DNA from: Vicingaceae bacterium
GTDB lineage: Bacteria; Bacteroidota; Bacteroidia; Flavobacteriales_E; Vicingaceae
Assembly (NCBI GenBank): GCA_028336925.1
Contig: JAOKVV010000002.1
Span: 62,001-126,000 of the forward strand
Reading direction: 5' to 3'
Length of the DNA stretch: 64,000 nt
In this document: in pieces, positions 44,226 through 53,348 of the stretch
How positions within the stretch are numbered: the stretch's first letter is position 1
Layout of the letters: every line of letters begins with the position of its first letter
The notes under the pieces: model-generated
Seen by the model: the letters and a program-made list of their open reading frames with translations, nothing else
Databases searched by the model: none
What the model was told of the DNA's origin: nothing
Position numbers and translations under genes: made by a program

Positions 44226-47200
44226 CTACTGAACAATTAGCTTCCTATTTGTTCTTTCGCCATTTACAGTTATTTGTAAGAAATAAACTCCTTTTTCAAC
44301 ATTAGATAAATCTACCTGAGTAGTTGAAGTCGTTATAACATTTTCATAGACGATTCGTCCATTTATATCCATAACAGCTATTTGAGCATTTTCAACAGTT
44401 GAACCTAAATCAATATTAAAGTTTCCTTTACTAGGATTTGGGTAAACACGCAATGCGGTAAGGAAATTCTCATTCAAACCAACGGCCGTCGCAGTATCTA
44501 TTAACTCAAAATCGTCTAGAGCAATGTCAGAAGTAAAGCTATTTCCTGTTAATATTCTAAATTTCACATTAGCAATTTTACCTACATAAGGAGTCATATC
44601 TATAGTAGCTTTTCTCCATAGATTACCTCGATCAAATCTTAAAACCGGAATTACATCTTCTATTAACTCTCCATCGGCTAAAACATCAAAATGTAACTCA
44701 CCCATCGCAACTCCTGTCATGTGATACCAGACAGAAGCTTCAGGACTCACCGCATTCGTTAAGTCTAAACAAGAGGAAAACAATTCTGCTGTTTGCACGA
44801 AGCAAGCCGAAGATTCGATGTATAAATAATTACCATTTCCAGTAGTGTGATCACTCGTTGGACCCGTTCCATTTGATGCAGTTGACCCGGAATTTGTTCT
44901 AAAATCAAAATCATCCCATACTGTATTGGTTAAATTAGTCCAACCTTGACTTAATTGGCAAACTCCAAACTCACAATTATTCGCAGTTGAACAACCATTG
45001 AAATTATCAAAGTTCTGAAAGTAAGGAGCTGTTACTACAACTGAATTGGAATACAATTGAAAATCCTTTTTAATTGTATCATTATAAACATTTTGATCTC
45101 CTGCATCTATAATAAATGCCAGTTCATTTGTTCCAGCAGGAACATTTAAGGTAGAAGGAAAAGTAAAGTCAGCTGTATTTCCCGGCAAAATAGTGTCTGT
45201 AAATAACACCTTAGTAGAAGTGACTCCATTCAAACTATATGATAAATTAAAGTTCGTTTTTAATGTAGCTCCTGTGTTTCTCAACCGAACTTTAATAGGT
45301 AACATACTCGTGTTCATACAATCAAAAAGAGAATTACCTCCTGGTGATAAAATATCTAAGGCAGCAATATCATTCGCAAGCGAGCAATTAGTAACCACAG
45401 TAGGCTTTAATAGAGCAATGGTACGTTTTCCAACAATTCCATTACCCATAGCTTTCACAGCGACCCACTCTTCTTTAATTACAGGACTAGCAATTACAGC
45501 AAATGTATCTGTTACAGTAATTACAGAATCCATGAACTTAGCCCCCAACATAGAAACTTCGTATGCAGTAGCTCCTGGAACTGAATCCCAAGACAAGGTA
45601 AAATCTGATGGGCAAACAGAACTAAAAATTAAGTTATTAGGCCGATCAATAATACTAAAGGGCTGACTAGCTGTAGAAAAACTACCTTGGGTTAATCTAA
45701 TCAACGCAGTAGAAGTTACTGTATTTGGAACATTAAAGTTCTGATACGCTCTATTAAATGGAACATTTGAATTGATGGTTGTCCAAGATGTACCATTATT
45801 CGTAGAATACTCAACGGTTATAGAACCAATGGTATCTATGGCATCCCATCTAATCAGCTCAGCCGTACCTGCTTCTAAACATTCCCCATTTGAAGGATAT
45901 GTCACCGTTAAATTATCCATTTCATAAGTATATACTATTACGTACCCTTGTGGTCCTTGTGGAATTGCTTTTCCTTTTACCTTTACAATAAAGTTTGTAT
46001 TAGTTGGATTTTGAAAGTATACCTGTTCCATGTTATTCAAATCATCAACACCCCTCGTTGCAGGACTATTTAGAGCTGATGCAGTTGGTGTAGTATTTAG
46101 CACGAATGGTAAATGGGTCACATTACTTCCATCAACAACAGTCATATCTAAGTTATTCACCAAAGCGGTAGTCGCATTTGCTGATGCTTCATAATCGTTC
46201 CAGTAAACCATAATTTTAACTTCCTTCGCATTAGCAGGAATATTAATTACATGAGAATTGGAATCGCCTTGAGCTATAGTATCAAAAATAAATCTGTTAT
46301 TTTTAAAAACTTCCAACGCTTTTCTAGCATTAATTCTTCCCCATCCATAGCTAAAATCCGGACCTTTATTTCCTAAATCATCAGCAGTGTTCATCATGGT
46401 TGCTTTGATTAACGCTGAAGGAGGAACAGTATCTCCGTTCAATGTTTTGAATGCATGGACTAAAGCAGTGTATGTTCCACTAGCACCGGGTGCCGCCATA
46501 GAAGTACCTGTGTTACTTACATATTGATTATTAGGAAAAGCTGAATACACTTGCGTCCCATTAGCGCAGACATCAGGTTTAATTCTTCCATCAGCTGCAG
46601 GACCTCTTGAGCTTGAATTAGCTAATCCATCTGTTGCCAAAACGTTACCAATCGCCATTACATTCTTAGCTGATTTATTTCCTCCGGTTATATTTCCCCA
46701 TCCTGACCCTGCGCCATATCCGCAGTTTTGTGTACCAGAGTTACCTGCTGAAAAAATATGCATAATTGTACCTAACTGACGAACCTGTTGATCAACTGTA
46801 TTTGCAAAACTGGTATATCCTGCATTACAACCATTTCCATAAGAGGTAGAAGTTACAACGATTCCCGGATTTGTAACTGATGTTGGAGAATCGTATATCG
46901 CATTCCACACATTATAAACCTTTAAATCTGAAGCCCAAGCCATACCTTGTGCATCAGGATCTAGATTTCCTGCACCTACTGCAATTCCACAAACATGATC
47001 GCCATGCTCACCAGAACTTGCACCTGCTACAGTCTGATCGGTTCTTCCTTGAAAATCAATATGAGGGCCAATTTCACCATCATCTCCTACTGCCATCCAT
47101 ACACCTTCGCCATTATAAGAGATGCCATTAATATTTTTGTTTCCTAACCAGTTTACTCTATGATTGGTTTGTCCTAATAGATCTTCCTTAACCGGTTCTG

Positions 47201-47798
47201 GATCTATTGGTTCCATGTAAGTAACCATCGGATGACTTGCAATAGATATTAAATGTTGAGGAAGAACTGCTATTGTAGTTAAATTTGAAAACTCATAGCT
47301 ACTTAAAATATCTGCACCAAAACTTTGTAAATGATATTTAAGCTCATTTGCTGACAAATCTGCTCTTTTTTGAACGATAACTTGCACCTTTTTGCCCAAC
47401 CAAGCATGCTCAGGATAGTTTTCAGTCGCAAGTTTATAATCCATTTTAAATTGTGGCGTAACGGCATAAATTCCATCTACCCCAAAAGAGGCTAAGTTCG
47501 AAAATTTAGCCGTCGACAATAACTTTGCATAATAAGTATTGTTGGTTACAAAGTAATCCAACTCTAATCCGTTCTCTTTTAAACGTTCATTTTGAATATT
47601 TGTAGGAATCGATGTAAAATGAACATAAACATAGTAAGCACCTTTGTACTTTGCTATTTCTAAGTTTTCAAATGTCAATTGATCAATATTTGCGGTCAAC
47701 TTATAATCAGCTGACTTTAATTTCAGTAGCGTTTCTTGACTGTAACCGGAAAAGGTTAAAGTTAGAAAACTAGCAACGGCTAGTAAATATGATTTCAT
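44226..47798 (-). CDS. Secreted S8 (subtilisin-like) serine peptidase with T9SS type A sorting domain
   Basis: The 1190-residue exported protease has a signal peptide, an N-terminal pro-region of about 200 residues, and a subtilase domain with triad Asp239 (in VGDDGEIG), His268 (in GDHVCG) and Ser433 (in GTSMAAP). After it come a P-domain-like and fibronectin-like region, a MAM-like jelly-roll (YFQNFDNFNGCS to IALDDFELID, residues about 930-1100), and a T9SS type A domain (VYPNPSKGNFNIDL, ending RKLIVQ). It is expected to degrade proteins outside the cell and supply peptides for the adjacent S46 enzymes. Confidence 0.93.
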   Translation of the reverse strand: MKSYLLAVASFLTLTFSGYSQETLLKLKSADYKLTANIDQLTFENLEIAKYKGAYYVYVHFTSIPTNIQNERLKENGLELDYFVTNNTYYAKLLSTAKFSNLASFGVDGIYAVTPQFKMDYKLATENYPEHAWLGKKVQVIVQKRADLSANELKYHLQSFGADILSSYEFSNLTTIAVLPQHLISIASHPMVTYMEPIDPEPVKEDLLGQTNHRVNWLGNKNINGISYNGEGVWMAVGDDGEIGPHIDFQGRTDQTVAGASSGEHGDHVCGIAVGAGNLDPDAQGMAWASDLKVYNVWNAIYDSPTSVTNPGIVVTSTSYGNGCNAGYTSFANTVDQQVRQLGTIMHIFSAGNSGTQNCGYGAGSGWGNITGGNKSAKNVMAIGNVLATDGLANSSSRGPAADGRIKPDVCANGTQVYSAFPNNQYVSNTGTSMAAPGASGTYTALVHAFKTLNGDTVPPSALIKATMMNTADDLGNKGPDFSYGWGRINARKALEVFKNNRFIFDTIAQGDSNSHVINIPANAKEVKIMVYWNDYEASANATTALVNNLDMTVVDGSNVTHLPFVLNTTPTASALNSPATRGVDDLNNMEQVYFQNPTNTNFIVKVKGKAIPQGPQGYVIVYTYEMDNLTVTYPSNGECLEAGTAELIRWDAIDTIGSITVEYSTNNGTSWTTINSNVPFNRAYQNFNVPNTVTSTALIRLTQGSFSTASQPFSIIDRPNNLIFSSVCPSDFTLSWDSVPGATAYEVSMLGAKFMDSVITVTDTFAVIASPVIKEEWVAVKAMGNGIVGKRTIALLKPTVVTNCSLANDIAALDILSPGGNSLFDCMNTSMLPIKVRLRNTGATLKTNFNLSYSLNGVTSTKVLFTDTILPGNTADFTFPSTLNVPAGTNELAFIIDAGDQNVYNDTIKKDFQLYSNSVVVTAPYFQNFDNFNGCSTANNCEFGVCQLSQGWTNLTNTVWDDFDFRTNSGSTASNGTGPTSDHTTGNGNYLYIESSACFVQTAELFSSCLDLTNAVSPEASVWYHMTGVAMGELHFDVLADGELIEDVIPVLRFDRGNLWRKATIDMTPYVGKIANVKFRILTGNSFTSDIALDDFELIDTATAVGLNENFLTALRVYPNPSKGNFNIDLGSTVENAQIAVMDINGRIVYENVITTSTTQVDLSNVEKGVYFLQITVNGERTNRKLIVQ

Positions 47799-48102
47799 AA
47801 AAAATAAATTAAGTATAAATTTTCAGCTCATAAATTTAATCATTTATTAACCTAATAATTGTCTTATAGCTTACTTTTTTCTTAGTAGAAATAGGTAGGC
47901 TAAACAAACTTTTCATGTCAACTTATTAGTAAGCACTTATCAAAAAAGTTTCCAGAAAGCATTAAACAGATGATTCATTTTTTTTTAAAGTGACTTCATC
48001 CATTTAATCTTTTACGAATAAAATCAATACTCTGACTTATGCGGTTTGTTTAAAATTTGAGAGAAACTATTTAATAAGAATTTTTAGTTACAATTTCAAG
48101 CG

Positions 48103-48282
48103 CATATCGATATGATTTTTAGCACGTCGAGCAGTTCAAGAAGTGCTCTTCAATACAACCAAAGCTTCGCTTCGTCCACTCAGGGTGCTTCTTGAATTGT
48201 ACCGAGAGGCACTAAAAACATACCTCGACTAAGCTCTACAACCGCTCGATGTCCTTGAAAACCGACTTAGGTACTTTTCAAG
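48103..48282. repeat. Structured, dyad-rich noncoding element
   Basis: The segment contains a perfect 12-bp palindrome CATATCGATATG at 48103-48114; an arm TTCAAGAAGTGC at 48135-48146 that pairs 10 of 12 with GTGCTTCTTGAA at 48185-48196; a short pair CGTCGAGC and GCTCGATG (48125-48132, 48244-48251); and a hairpin with 8-bp arms CTTGAAAA and TTTTCAAG at 48254-48282. GC content is above the neighbourhood. It resembles dispersed intergenic repeats of Bacteroidota genomes, with motifs like CTCGACTAAGCTC. I see one copy only, so repeat status is inferred. Confidence 0.4.
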
Positions 48283-48298
48283 ATTGTATTTGTAAATA

Positions 48299-48331
48299 CA
48301 AAAAAGCCCTCTAATCTTTCAATTAGAAGGC
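48299..48331 (-). terminator. Rho-independent terminator of the DPP11-type gene
   Basis: A 10-bp stem with one wobble (GCCTTCTAAT and ATTAGAGGGC on the minus strand, loop TGAAAG) is followed by a run of T, 24 nt past the stop of the S46 gene. Confidence 0.85.
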
Positions 48332-48354
48332 CTATCTAGTTTATAAATATTCAA

Positions 48355-50502
48355 TTATTTAACTAACTCCATTTCATCAATTAATCGAGTAGCGCCTGCA
48401 TACTTATCGACTACCCAAAGAATGTAACGAGCATCAACAGCTATATTTCTACATTTATCAGGATCATACATAATATCACTCATGGTTCCTTCCCAGTTTC
48501 GGTCAAAGTTTAATCCAATCAACTCACCATTAGCATTTAATACAGGAGAACCTGAGTTACCACCTGTAGTATGGTTAGAAGAGATGAAACATACGTGTAA
48601 TTCGTCATTTTCTGCATACCCTCCAAAATCTTTGTTATTGATCAACTCAATCATATCGGCAGGTAAAACAAAATCCTTATTAGCAGGATCATACTTTTCT
48701 AAAATTCCGGTGGCTGTTGTAAAGTAATCGTACTTTACTGCATCTCTTGGCTCGTAGGTATCTACTTGGCCATAAGCTAACCTAAGTGTAGAGTTTGCAT
48801 CTGGGTAATAAGTACCTGGCAGTAATTCCTGCATTCCCTTTACATAGATTTTACTCCACTTATCAATATCATCATTAATTCGATTATACTCAGGGCTAAT
48901 GTTATTTAGATAATTACTCCACAAATTTTCTGAAACTTGGTAAGCAGGATCTTTTAGTAGCTTTTTAGCTGCTCCTTTATTGTAGTTTTCTAAAAGCTCC
49001 AATACTTCTTCTTTATTATCAAAGATGGTTTTACCGTAAACCATGTCGGTAAATGCAGGATAGTGTCCTTTGTATTTACCATTGATTTTTTTAACTACAT
49101 CTGGCATAAACTTTTTAGGTGCTTCCGTTCCATATTTATGCATTAGTTTGGTGAATAATTCTTTGTCCAAGTTTTTATCATAATCCTTATAAAAACGCTT
49201 TACTCTATTCCGAAGCCCATCTATATGTGCTTGATCAAATTCTTTGCCTGCTGATAGGTCTGTAATATCAGCTCTAAAAGTTCTGGCAATAGAAACAATG
49301 TCTAATCCACGGTAAGCGATTTCGATGAAATAATCTCTTGCCAGAGCCAAATCTTCTAATTGTTCATACAACTTTTTTAATTCTGGTAAAGCCAATTCAT
49401 ATGCTTCATTATCTGATTTCATAGCTGCAATTTGGAAAGCTTTTTCTTTCTCCATTTTTACCTCTATCGCATCAAGACGATCCAAACCTCTGTTTTCACC
49501 AATCCACTTTTTCCAATAGTTACTCACTCGTGCATATTTAGCAGAGTATTTGATTCTTACCTCATCACTTTGTCTCATATTACGATCCATGATATTCAAA
49601 ATAGTTCTTCGGATATCAATCATAGCAGGGTTCTCAATATTTTTAATCTGATTTACTGCATAAGAAGTCAAGTATTGTTGTGTTCTTCCAGGAAAACCAT
49701 AAACCATGGTAAAATCGCCTTTTGCTACTCCTTTGGTAGAAACTTTTAAGGCTCGAGGTGCTTTATAAGGTACATTTTCCTCGCTGTATTCTGCAGGTTC
49801 GTTATCTGCTCCTGCATAAATTCTAAACATTGAAAAATCTCCGGTGTGTCTTGGCCACATCCAGTTATCCTCATCTCCACCAAATTTACCAATACTTGAT
49901 GGAGGCGCCCCTACTAATCGAACATCCTTATAGGTTTTAGTAACATACATAAAATACTGATTCCCATAAAAGAAAGGCTTAATCACCGCTTCATAATTGG
50001 TTCCTTCTGTTGCTTCTTCGCCTATTCTCTTGATGTTTTTCTTGATTTGTCGATCACGCTCTTCATCAGTAAGCTCCACTCCTACGCTGTCCATAACTTG
50101 ATCAGTTACTTCTTCCATACGCACAATAAATGTAGCCGTTAAGCCCGCATTTGGCAGTTCTTCTGAGAAATCTTTCGCCCAATATCCATCAGTCAAATAA
50201 TCATTTTCTACTGATGAGTGGTATTGAATTTGTCCATACCCACAGTGATGATTCGTCAAAATCAGCCCTTTGTTGGAAATAATCTCTCCTGTACAAAACC
50301 CGCCAAAAGATATAATTGCATCCTTTAAACTCGAATTATTTACGTTATAAATATCTTCCGCCGTGAGCTTTAACCCCATGGTTTGCATATCACTTTCATT
50401 CAAACTTTTTAGTAGTAAGGGCAACCACATGCCTTCTTTGGCAATATTTGCGGTATTGAGCACTAAAAGTGCGGTCAAAAAGGTGGCTAGCTTTTTAATC
50501 AT
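48355..50502 (-). CDS. S46 family dipeptidyl-peptidase, DPP11-type (acidic P1) by the S1 residue
   Basis: The 715-residue exported S46 peptidase shares the catalytic His in LTNHHCGY (residues 82-89) and has nucleophile Ser650 in TGGNSGSPV. Eighteen residues later, at 668, it has Arg in NFDRNWEG. Arg at this place defines P. gingivalis DPP11 (Arg673), which cuts after Asp and Glu at P1, in contrast to the Gly of the other S46 enzyme in the window. The signal peptide (TFLTALLVLNTANIA) is intact, followed by KEGMWLP typical of mature S46 enzymes. A second S46 enzyme with complementary specificity supports growth on peptides. Confidence 0.93.
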   Translation of the reverse strand: MIKKLATFLTALLVLNTANIAKEGMWLPLLLKSLNESDMQTMGLKLTAEDIYNVNNSSLKDAIISFGGFCTGEIISNKGLILTNHHCGYGQIQYHSSVENDYLTDGYWAKDFSEELPNAGLTATFIVRMEEVTDQVMDSVGVELTDEERDRQIKKNIKRIGEEATEGTNYEAVIKPFFYGNQYFMYVTKTYKDVRLVGAPPSSIGKFGGDEDNWMWPRHTGDFSMFRIYAGADNEPAEYSEENVPYKAPRALKVSTKGVAKGDFTMVYGFPGRTQQYLTSYAVNQIKNIENPAMIDIRRTILNIMDRNMRQSDEVRIKYSAKYARVSNYWKKWIGENRGLDRLDAIEVKMEKEKAFQIAAMKSDNEAYELALPELKKLYEQLEDLALARDYFIEIAYRGLDIVSIARTFRADITDLSAGKEFDQAHIDGLRNRVKRFYKDYDKNLDKELFTKLMHKYGTEAPKKFMPDVVKKINGKYKGHYPAFTDMVYGKTIFDNKEEVLELLENYNKGAAKKLLKDPAYQVSENLWSNYLNNISPEYNRINDDIDKWSKIYVKGMQELLPGTYYPDANSTLRLAYGQVDTYEPRDAVKYDYFTTATGILEKYDPANKDFVLPADMIELINNKDFGGYAENDELHVCFISSNHTTGGNSGSPVLNANGELIGLNFDRNWEGTMSDIMYDPDKCRNIAVDARYILWVVDKYAGATRLIDEMELVK

Positions 50503-50623
50503 GCTTAAATTTGTTTAAAGATTAGTTCTTGAAATAAACGACTAAAATACTCATTGCAGCCAATCTTTTAAAAGAAATTACGGCAAAAGACTAGCTAATA
50601 CGCATATTTATAATACGACCATC

Positions 50624-51028
50624 ATGACAGCATCAGAACAGAACATCGAAATCAACCGATTACAGAAAGAAATAGAGAAATATATTGCGCTAAAACAAAG
50701 CAATATTATTTTTGACTTCAATACGCACAACGATAAAATAGTATTAGATGTGGTAACTGTAAATCCTCGCCACCACCAATCGTTTTTATTTCACAGCACA
50801 GAAGGTGTTACTAAAGTAGAAGCATTAACAAAAATGCTGAACTACATCAAAGATTATAAGGACAAAGAGAGTTCTTACACCATTCAGTGGTCATTAAAAG
50901 ACAAGCAGGAATTGCACACTTCTTACTTTATGGCCAATAACATTATGAGTGCTATAGAAAAATGTTTTTATGGAAACGACCCGAGCTCAATGGTTATTTT
51001 CAGTGTAGTACTTAACCCGATTACCTAA
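50624..51028 (+). CDS. Conserved hypothetical protein, 134 residues
   Basis: I do not recognise a family. The protein is cytoplasmic (no signal peptide), begins with a helical EQNIEINRLQKEIEKYIALKQ segment that could be a coiled coil, then alternates strands and helices (FDFNTHNDKIVLDVVTV; VTKVEALTKMLNYIKDYK; FMANNIMSAIEKCFYGND). The mixed fold, hydrophobic ending MVIFSVVLNPIT and codon usage like its neighbours indicate a real gene. It ends 3 bp before the next gene, so the two form a unit of unknown function. It diverges from the DPP11-type gene. Confidence 0.7.
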   Translation: MTASEQNIEINRLQKEIEKYIALKQSNIIFDFNTHNDKIVLDVVTVNPRHHQSFLFHSTEGVTKVEALTKMLNYIKDYKDKESSYTIQWSLKDKQELHTSYFMANNIMSAIEKCFYGNDPSSMVIFSVVLNPIT

Positions 51029-51031
51029 TTT

Positions 51032-52081
51032 ATGTCTCAAAAAAAGTTTATTCCCTTTCATGAAGTTGTTGATCAAGAATCCATTATAGTTGATGGTTTG
51101 CATACCCAAGGTTTGATTCTATCTCATTGGAAAGGTGGAAATATTCACCCTTCCATTACGGATGATACTTCTGGTGGAATCGTGTTGAATGCAATTGAGC
51201 AAAATTTTGAAGGCATCAACAATCCACTTATTTCTGCTACTCATTTTGATATTGATGGATTTGTAGGCGTTTGGGCACTTTTTGAGCCTGAATTGGCTAT
51301 GGTGTATAAATCGGTGATGCACCAAATGGCCGTGATTGGGGATTTTAGAGAATTGAATTTACAGAACCCAGGTGCAGATCATGCGCTTAAATTAGTCTGT
51401 TACATCAATGCGGTAGAAAAAGATCAATTTTACATACCCTTTGGAGAAGTGGAAGAGATAAAATTATGTGTGGAAAAATTCGAATATTTCATTCCTCAAT
51501 TTAAAGAAGTTCTGTTAAATACCGATCAATTTAAATCCATTTGGGAAACAGAATACCATCACGCGATAAGCGATTACAAGCGCATAGATTCAGGAGAGTA
51601 TCCAGTAAATAATTATCCAGAAATTGGCCTTCAGTGCATTCATGCTAAAGCACCCATGCATTATTATGGCCTATTTTCTAAAAGCGATGGTTACGATATA
51701 GTGATGAGTATATATCCAAATAATCGCTATGAAGTAGAATGTAAATACACTTCTTGGGTAGATATTACGAGCAGGCCTACTCTCCCCCGAATTTCATTTA
51801 AACCACTTTTAACACAGCTGAATATTTTAGAAAAAAGTGGGTTTACTTGGCATGCAGATGGTGTAGCAGACACAGGCCCTATTTTACGATTAGAAAAGGA
51901 TCAATTATCAAAAGCTGAACGATATGCAAATCCTACTGAGCGAGAAATTTATCCATCTACTATAGATACTTATATTTTTGAGCGATTAGTTACTGACTTT
52001 TTTAAGTTTGCTTATCACACGATTTCTCCAAAGAAATTTTGGACTTGGAAAGAAATTAGAGAGATAAATAAATCAATGTAA
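51032..52081 (+). CDS. DUF6687-like protein of unknown function
   Basis: The 349-residue protein lacks a signal peptide. The motif ATHFDIDGFVGVWALFEPE (residues about 70-88), the DTSGGIVLNA element near residue 45, and IVDGLHTQGLILSHWKG at the N-terminus resemble what I recall of DUF6687, a family with a conserved HFDxDG motif of unknown function that could be a metal or phosphate site. The HxD pair recalls DHH-like phosphoesterases, but the other motifs are missing. It is directly coupled to the preceding small gene. Confidence 0.7.
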   Translation: MSQKKFIPFHEVVDQESIIVDGLHTQGLILSHWKGGNIHPSITDDTSGGIVLNAIEQNFEGINNPLISATHFDIDGFVGVWALFEPELAMVYKSVMHQMAVIGDFRELNLQNPGADHALKLVCYINAVEKDQFYIPFGEVEEIKLCVEKFEYFIPQFKEVLLNTDQFKSIWETEYHHAISDYKRIDSGEYPVNNYPEIGLQCIHAKAPMHYYGLFSKSDGYDIVMSIYPNNRYEVECKYTSWVDITSRPTLPRISFKPLLTQLNILEKSGFTWHADGVADTGPILRLEKDQLSKAERYANPTEREIYPSTIDTYIFERLVTDFFKFAYHTISPKKFWTWKEIREINKSM

Positions 52082-52131
52082 CAATAAACCAAGCAAACTT
52101 TGAAGATTAGTTTAATCAATCAAATAGTTTA

Positions 52132-52139
52132 TAGCTTTG
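52132..52139 (+). promoter_or_regulatory. Candidate -7 box for the MscS gene
   Basis: TAGCTTTG, an exact TAnnTTTG match, lies 32 nt before the MscS-type start. No TTTG at standard spacing is visible. Confidence 0.35.
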
Positions 52140-52171
52140 CATATTAATTAGAATGCTTATAAAATGACCCC

Positions 52172-53275
52172 ATGATACAATTCATTGAAAAACATAAAGA
52201 AGATATAGTTTCAGGAGTATTAATTGTAGTTGCGGTAATCGTATTGCAATTACTTACCAAACTGCTTTACAATTGGTTTTCAAAGCGAGAGGCTAAACGA
52301 TTTCCCGGAGAGGTATACACCAGCCTTATGTTTGTGAGAAGAATTCTTAATGCACTTTGGATTGTACTTGGAATTATTGCATTTAGCTTTTTATTTGCTG
52401 AGAAAACACGATATGAAGTACTCGAGGAGAATTTTAGATTAGTTGCTTATCTCGGCTTACTAGCAGTAGCTACAATCGTTACTGCAGCCACTTCCAATAT
52501 GTGGTTTAAAAGAAGTATTGATAAAAAGATACGGTTAGGAGATGATCCCACTGCTTATAAATTTCTGAGATATGTGGCAGTAATAAGTATTTACTCCATA
52601 GGTATTCTTTTTGGTCTCTTGGCATTTCCTTCTTTACGAGGTGTAGCCCAAACAGCACTTGGCGGTGCAGGAGTAATTGCAATTATTGCCGGTGTGGCTT
52701 CACAGGAAGCTTTAGCGAATTTAGTTGGTGGTATTTTCATCATTTCCTTCAAACCCTTTAGAATTGGTCATATCATTAAACTTTCTGATAATATGATTGG
52801 AATGGTCACCGACATAACTCTGCGCCATACGGTGATTAAAAATTTCGAAAATAAAATGATTGTGATTCCAAATGCGATGATAAATAAAGAGAAGCTCATC
52901 AACTTTGACTTAGGTGAAAAAAAATGCTGCGAACGCATAGAAATTGGAATCTCTTATGATAGTGATGTAAAGTTGGCCAAGAAAATAATGCAGGAAGAAT
53001 GCGAAAATCATCGCTTTATAATTGACAATAGAACACCTGAAGAGTTAGCGGCAAAAGAGCCTATCGTAAAAACCGCCTTAATTAGCTTACACGACTCCTC
53101 CGTTACTATTAGAGCTTGGGCATGGACGAAAGACTTCCCAGATGCATTTGAATTAAGAATAGATGTACTCGAAAGTATCAAGAAACGATTCGAAGACGAA
53201 GGCATCGAAATTCCATTTCCTTACAGAACAATTGTGATGAAAAAAGAGAAAGAAAAGCCAGTAAAAACAAACTAA
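52172..53275 (+). CDS. Mechanosensitive ion channel family protein (MscS-like)
   Basis: The 367-residue protein has membrane helices near residues 10-32, 50-72, 88-110 and 127-150, then the pore helix with the small-residue pattern GVAQTALGGAGVIAIIAGVASQEALANLVGGIFI, followed by the MscS beta-domain (FRIGHIIKLSDNMIGMVTDITLRHTVIKN) and a C-terminal alpha/beta cage (WAWTKDFPDAFELRID). Such channels open on membrane stretch to release osmolytes after hypo-osmotic shock. Function of the specific paralogue is not known. Confidence 0.94.
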   Translation: MIQFIEKHKEDIVSGVLIVVAVIVLQLLTKLLYNWFSKREAKRFPGEVYTSLMFVRRILNALWIVLGIIAFSFLFAEKTRYEVLEENFRLVAYLGLLAVATIVTAATSNMWFKRSIDKKIRLGDDPTAYKFLRYVAVISIYSIGILFGLLAFPSLRGVAQTALGGAGVIAIIAGVASQEALANLVGGIFIISFKPFRIGHIIKLSDNMIGMVTDITLRHTVIKNFENKMIVIPNAMINKEKLINFDLGEKKCCERIEIGISYDSDVKLAKKIMQEECENHRFIIDNRTPEELAAKEPIVKTALISLHDSSVTIRAWAWTKDFPDAFELRIDVLESIKKRFEDEGIEIPFPYRTIVMKKEKEKPVKTN

Positions 53276-53348
53276 AAAGTAGCCTTCTTGAACATAACCC
53301 TACAAAACGAAGAATTAATAATAGATTTAGACTTCATAAAAAGCAATC

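Larger units (their letters stand above)
47799..48354. other. Intergenic gap of 556 bases; no gene seen
   Basis: I find no reading frame with coding character. The part before 48100 is AT-rich and unremarkable. From 48103 the sequence is full of dyads, followed by a terminator at 48299. Otherwise nothing is recognised. Confidence 0.6.

Noticed and set aside
45193-45666. 157-residue open frame on the plus strand
   Set aside because: It lies wholly antisense to the S8 peptidase gene, has no recognisable domain and no upstream promoter or coupled start; it is a shadow of the coding strand.
47799-48354. Possible insertion sequence or other mobile remnant in the gap
   Set aside because: No transposase fragment, no flanking direct repeat and no terminal inverted repeat that would frame an element. 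Only local dyads are present, reported separately.
49432-49749. 105-residue open frame on the plus strand
   Set aside because: It is antisense to the DPP11-type gene, with low-complexity Phe/His-rich composition that is typical of a shadow frame.
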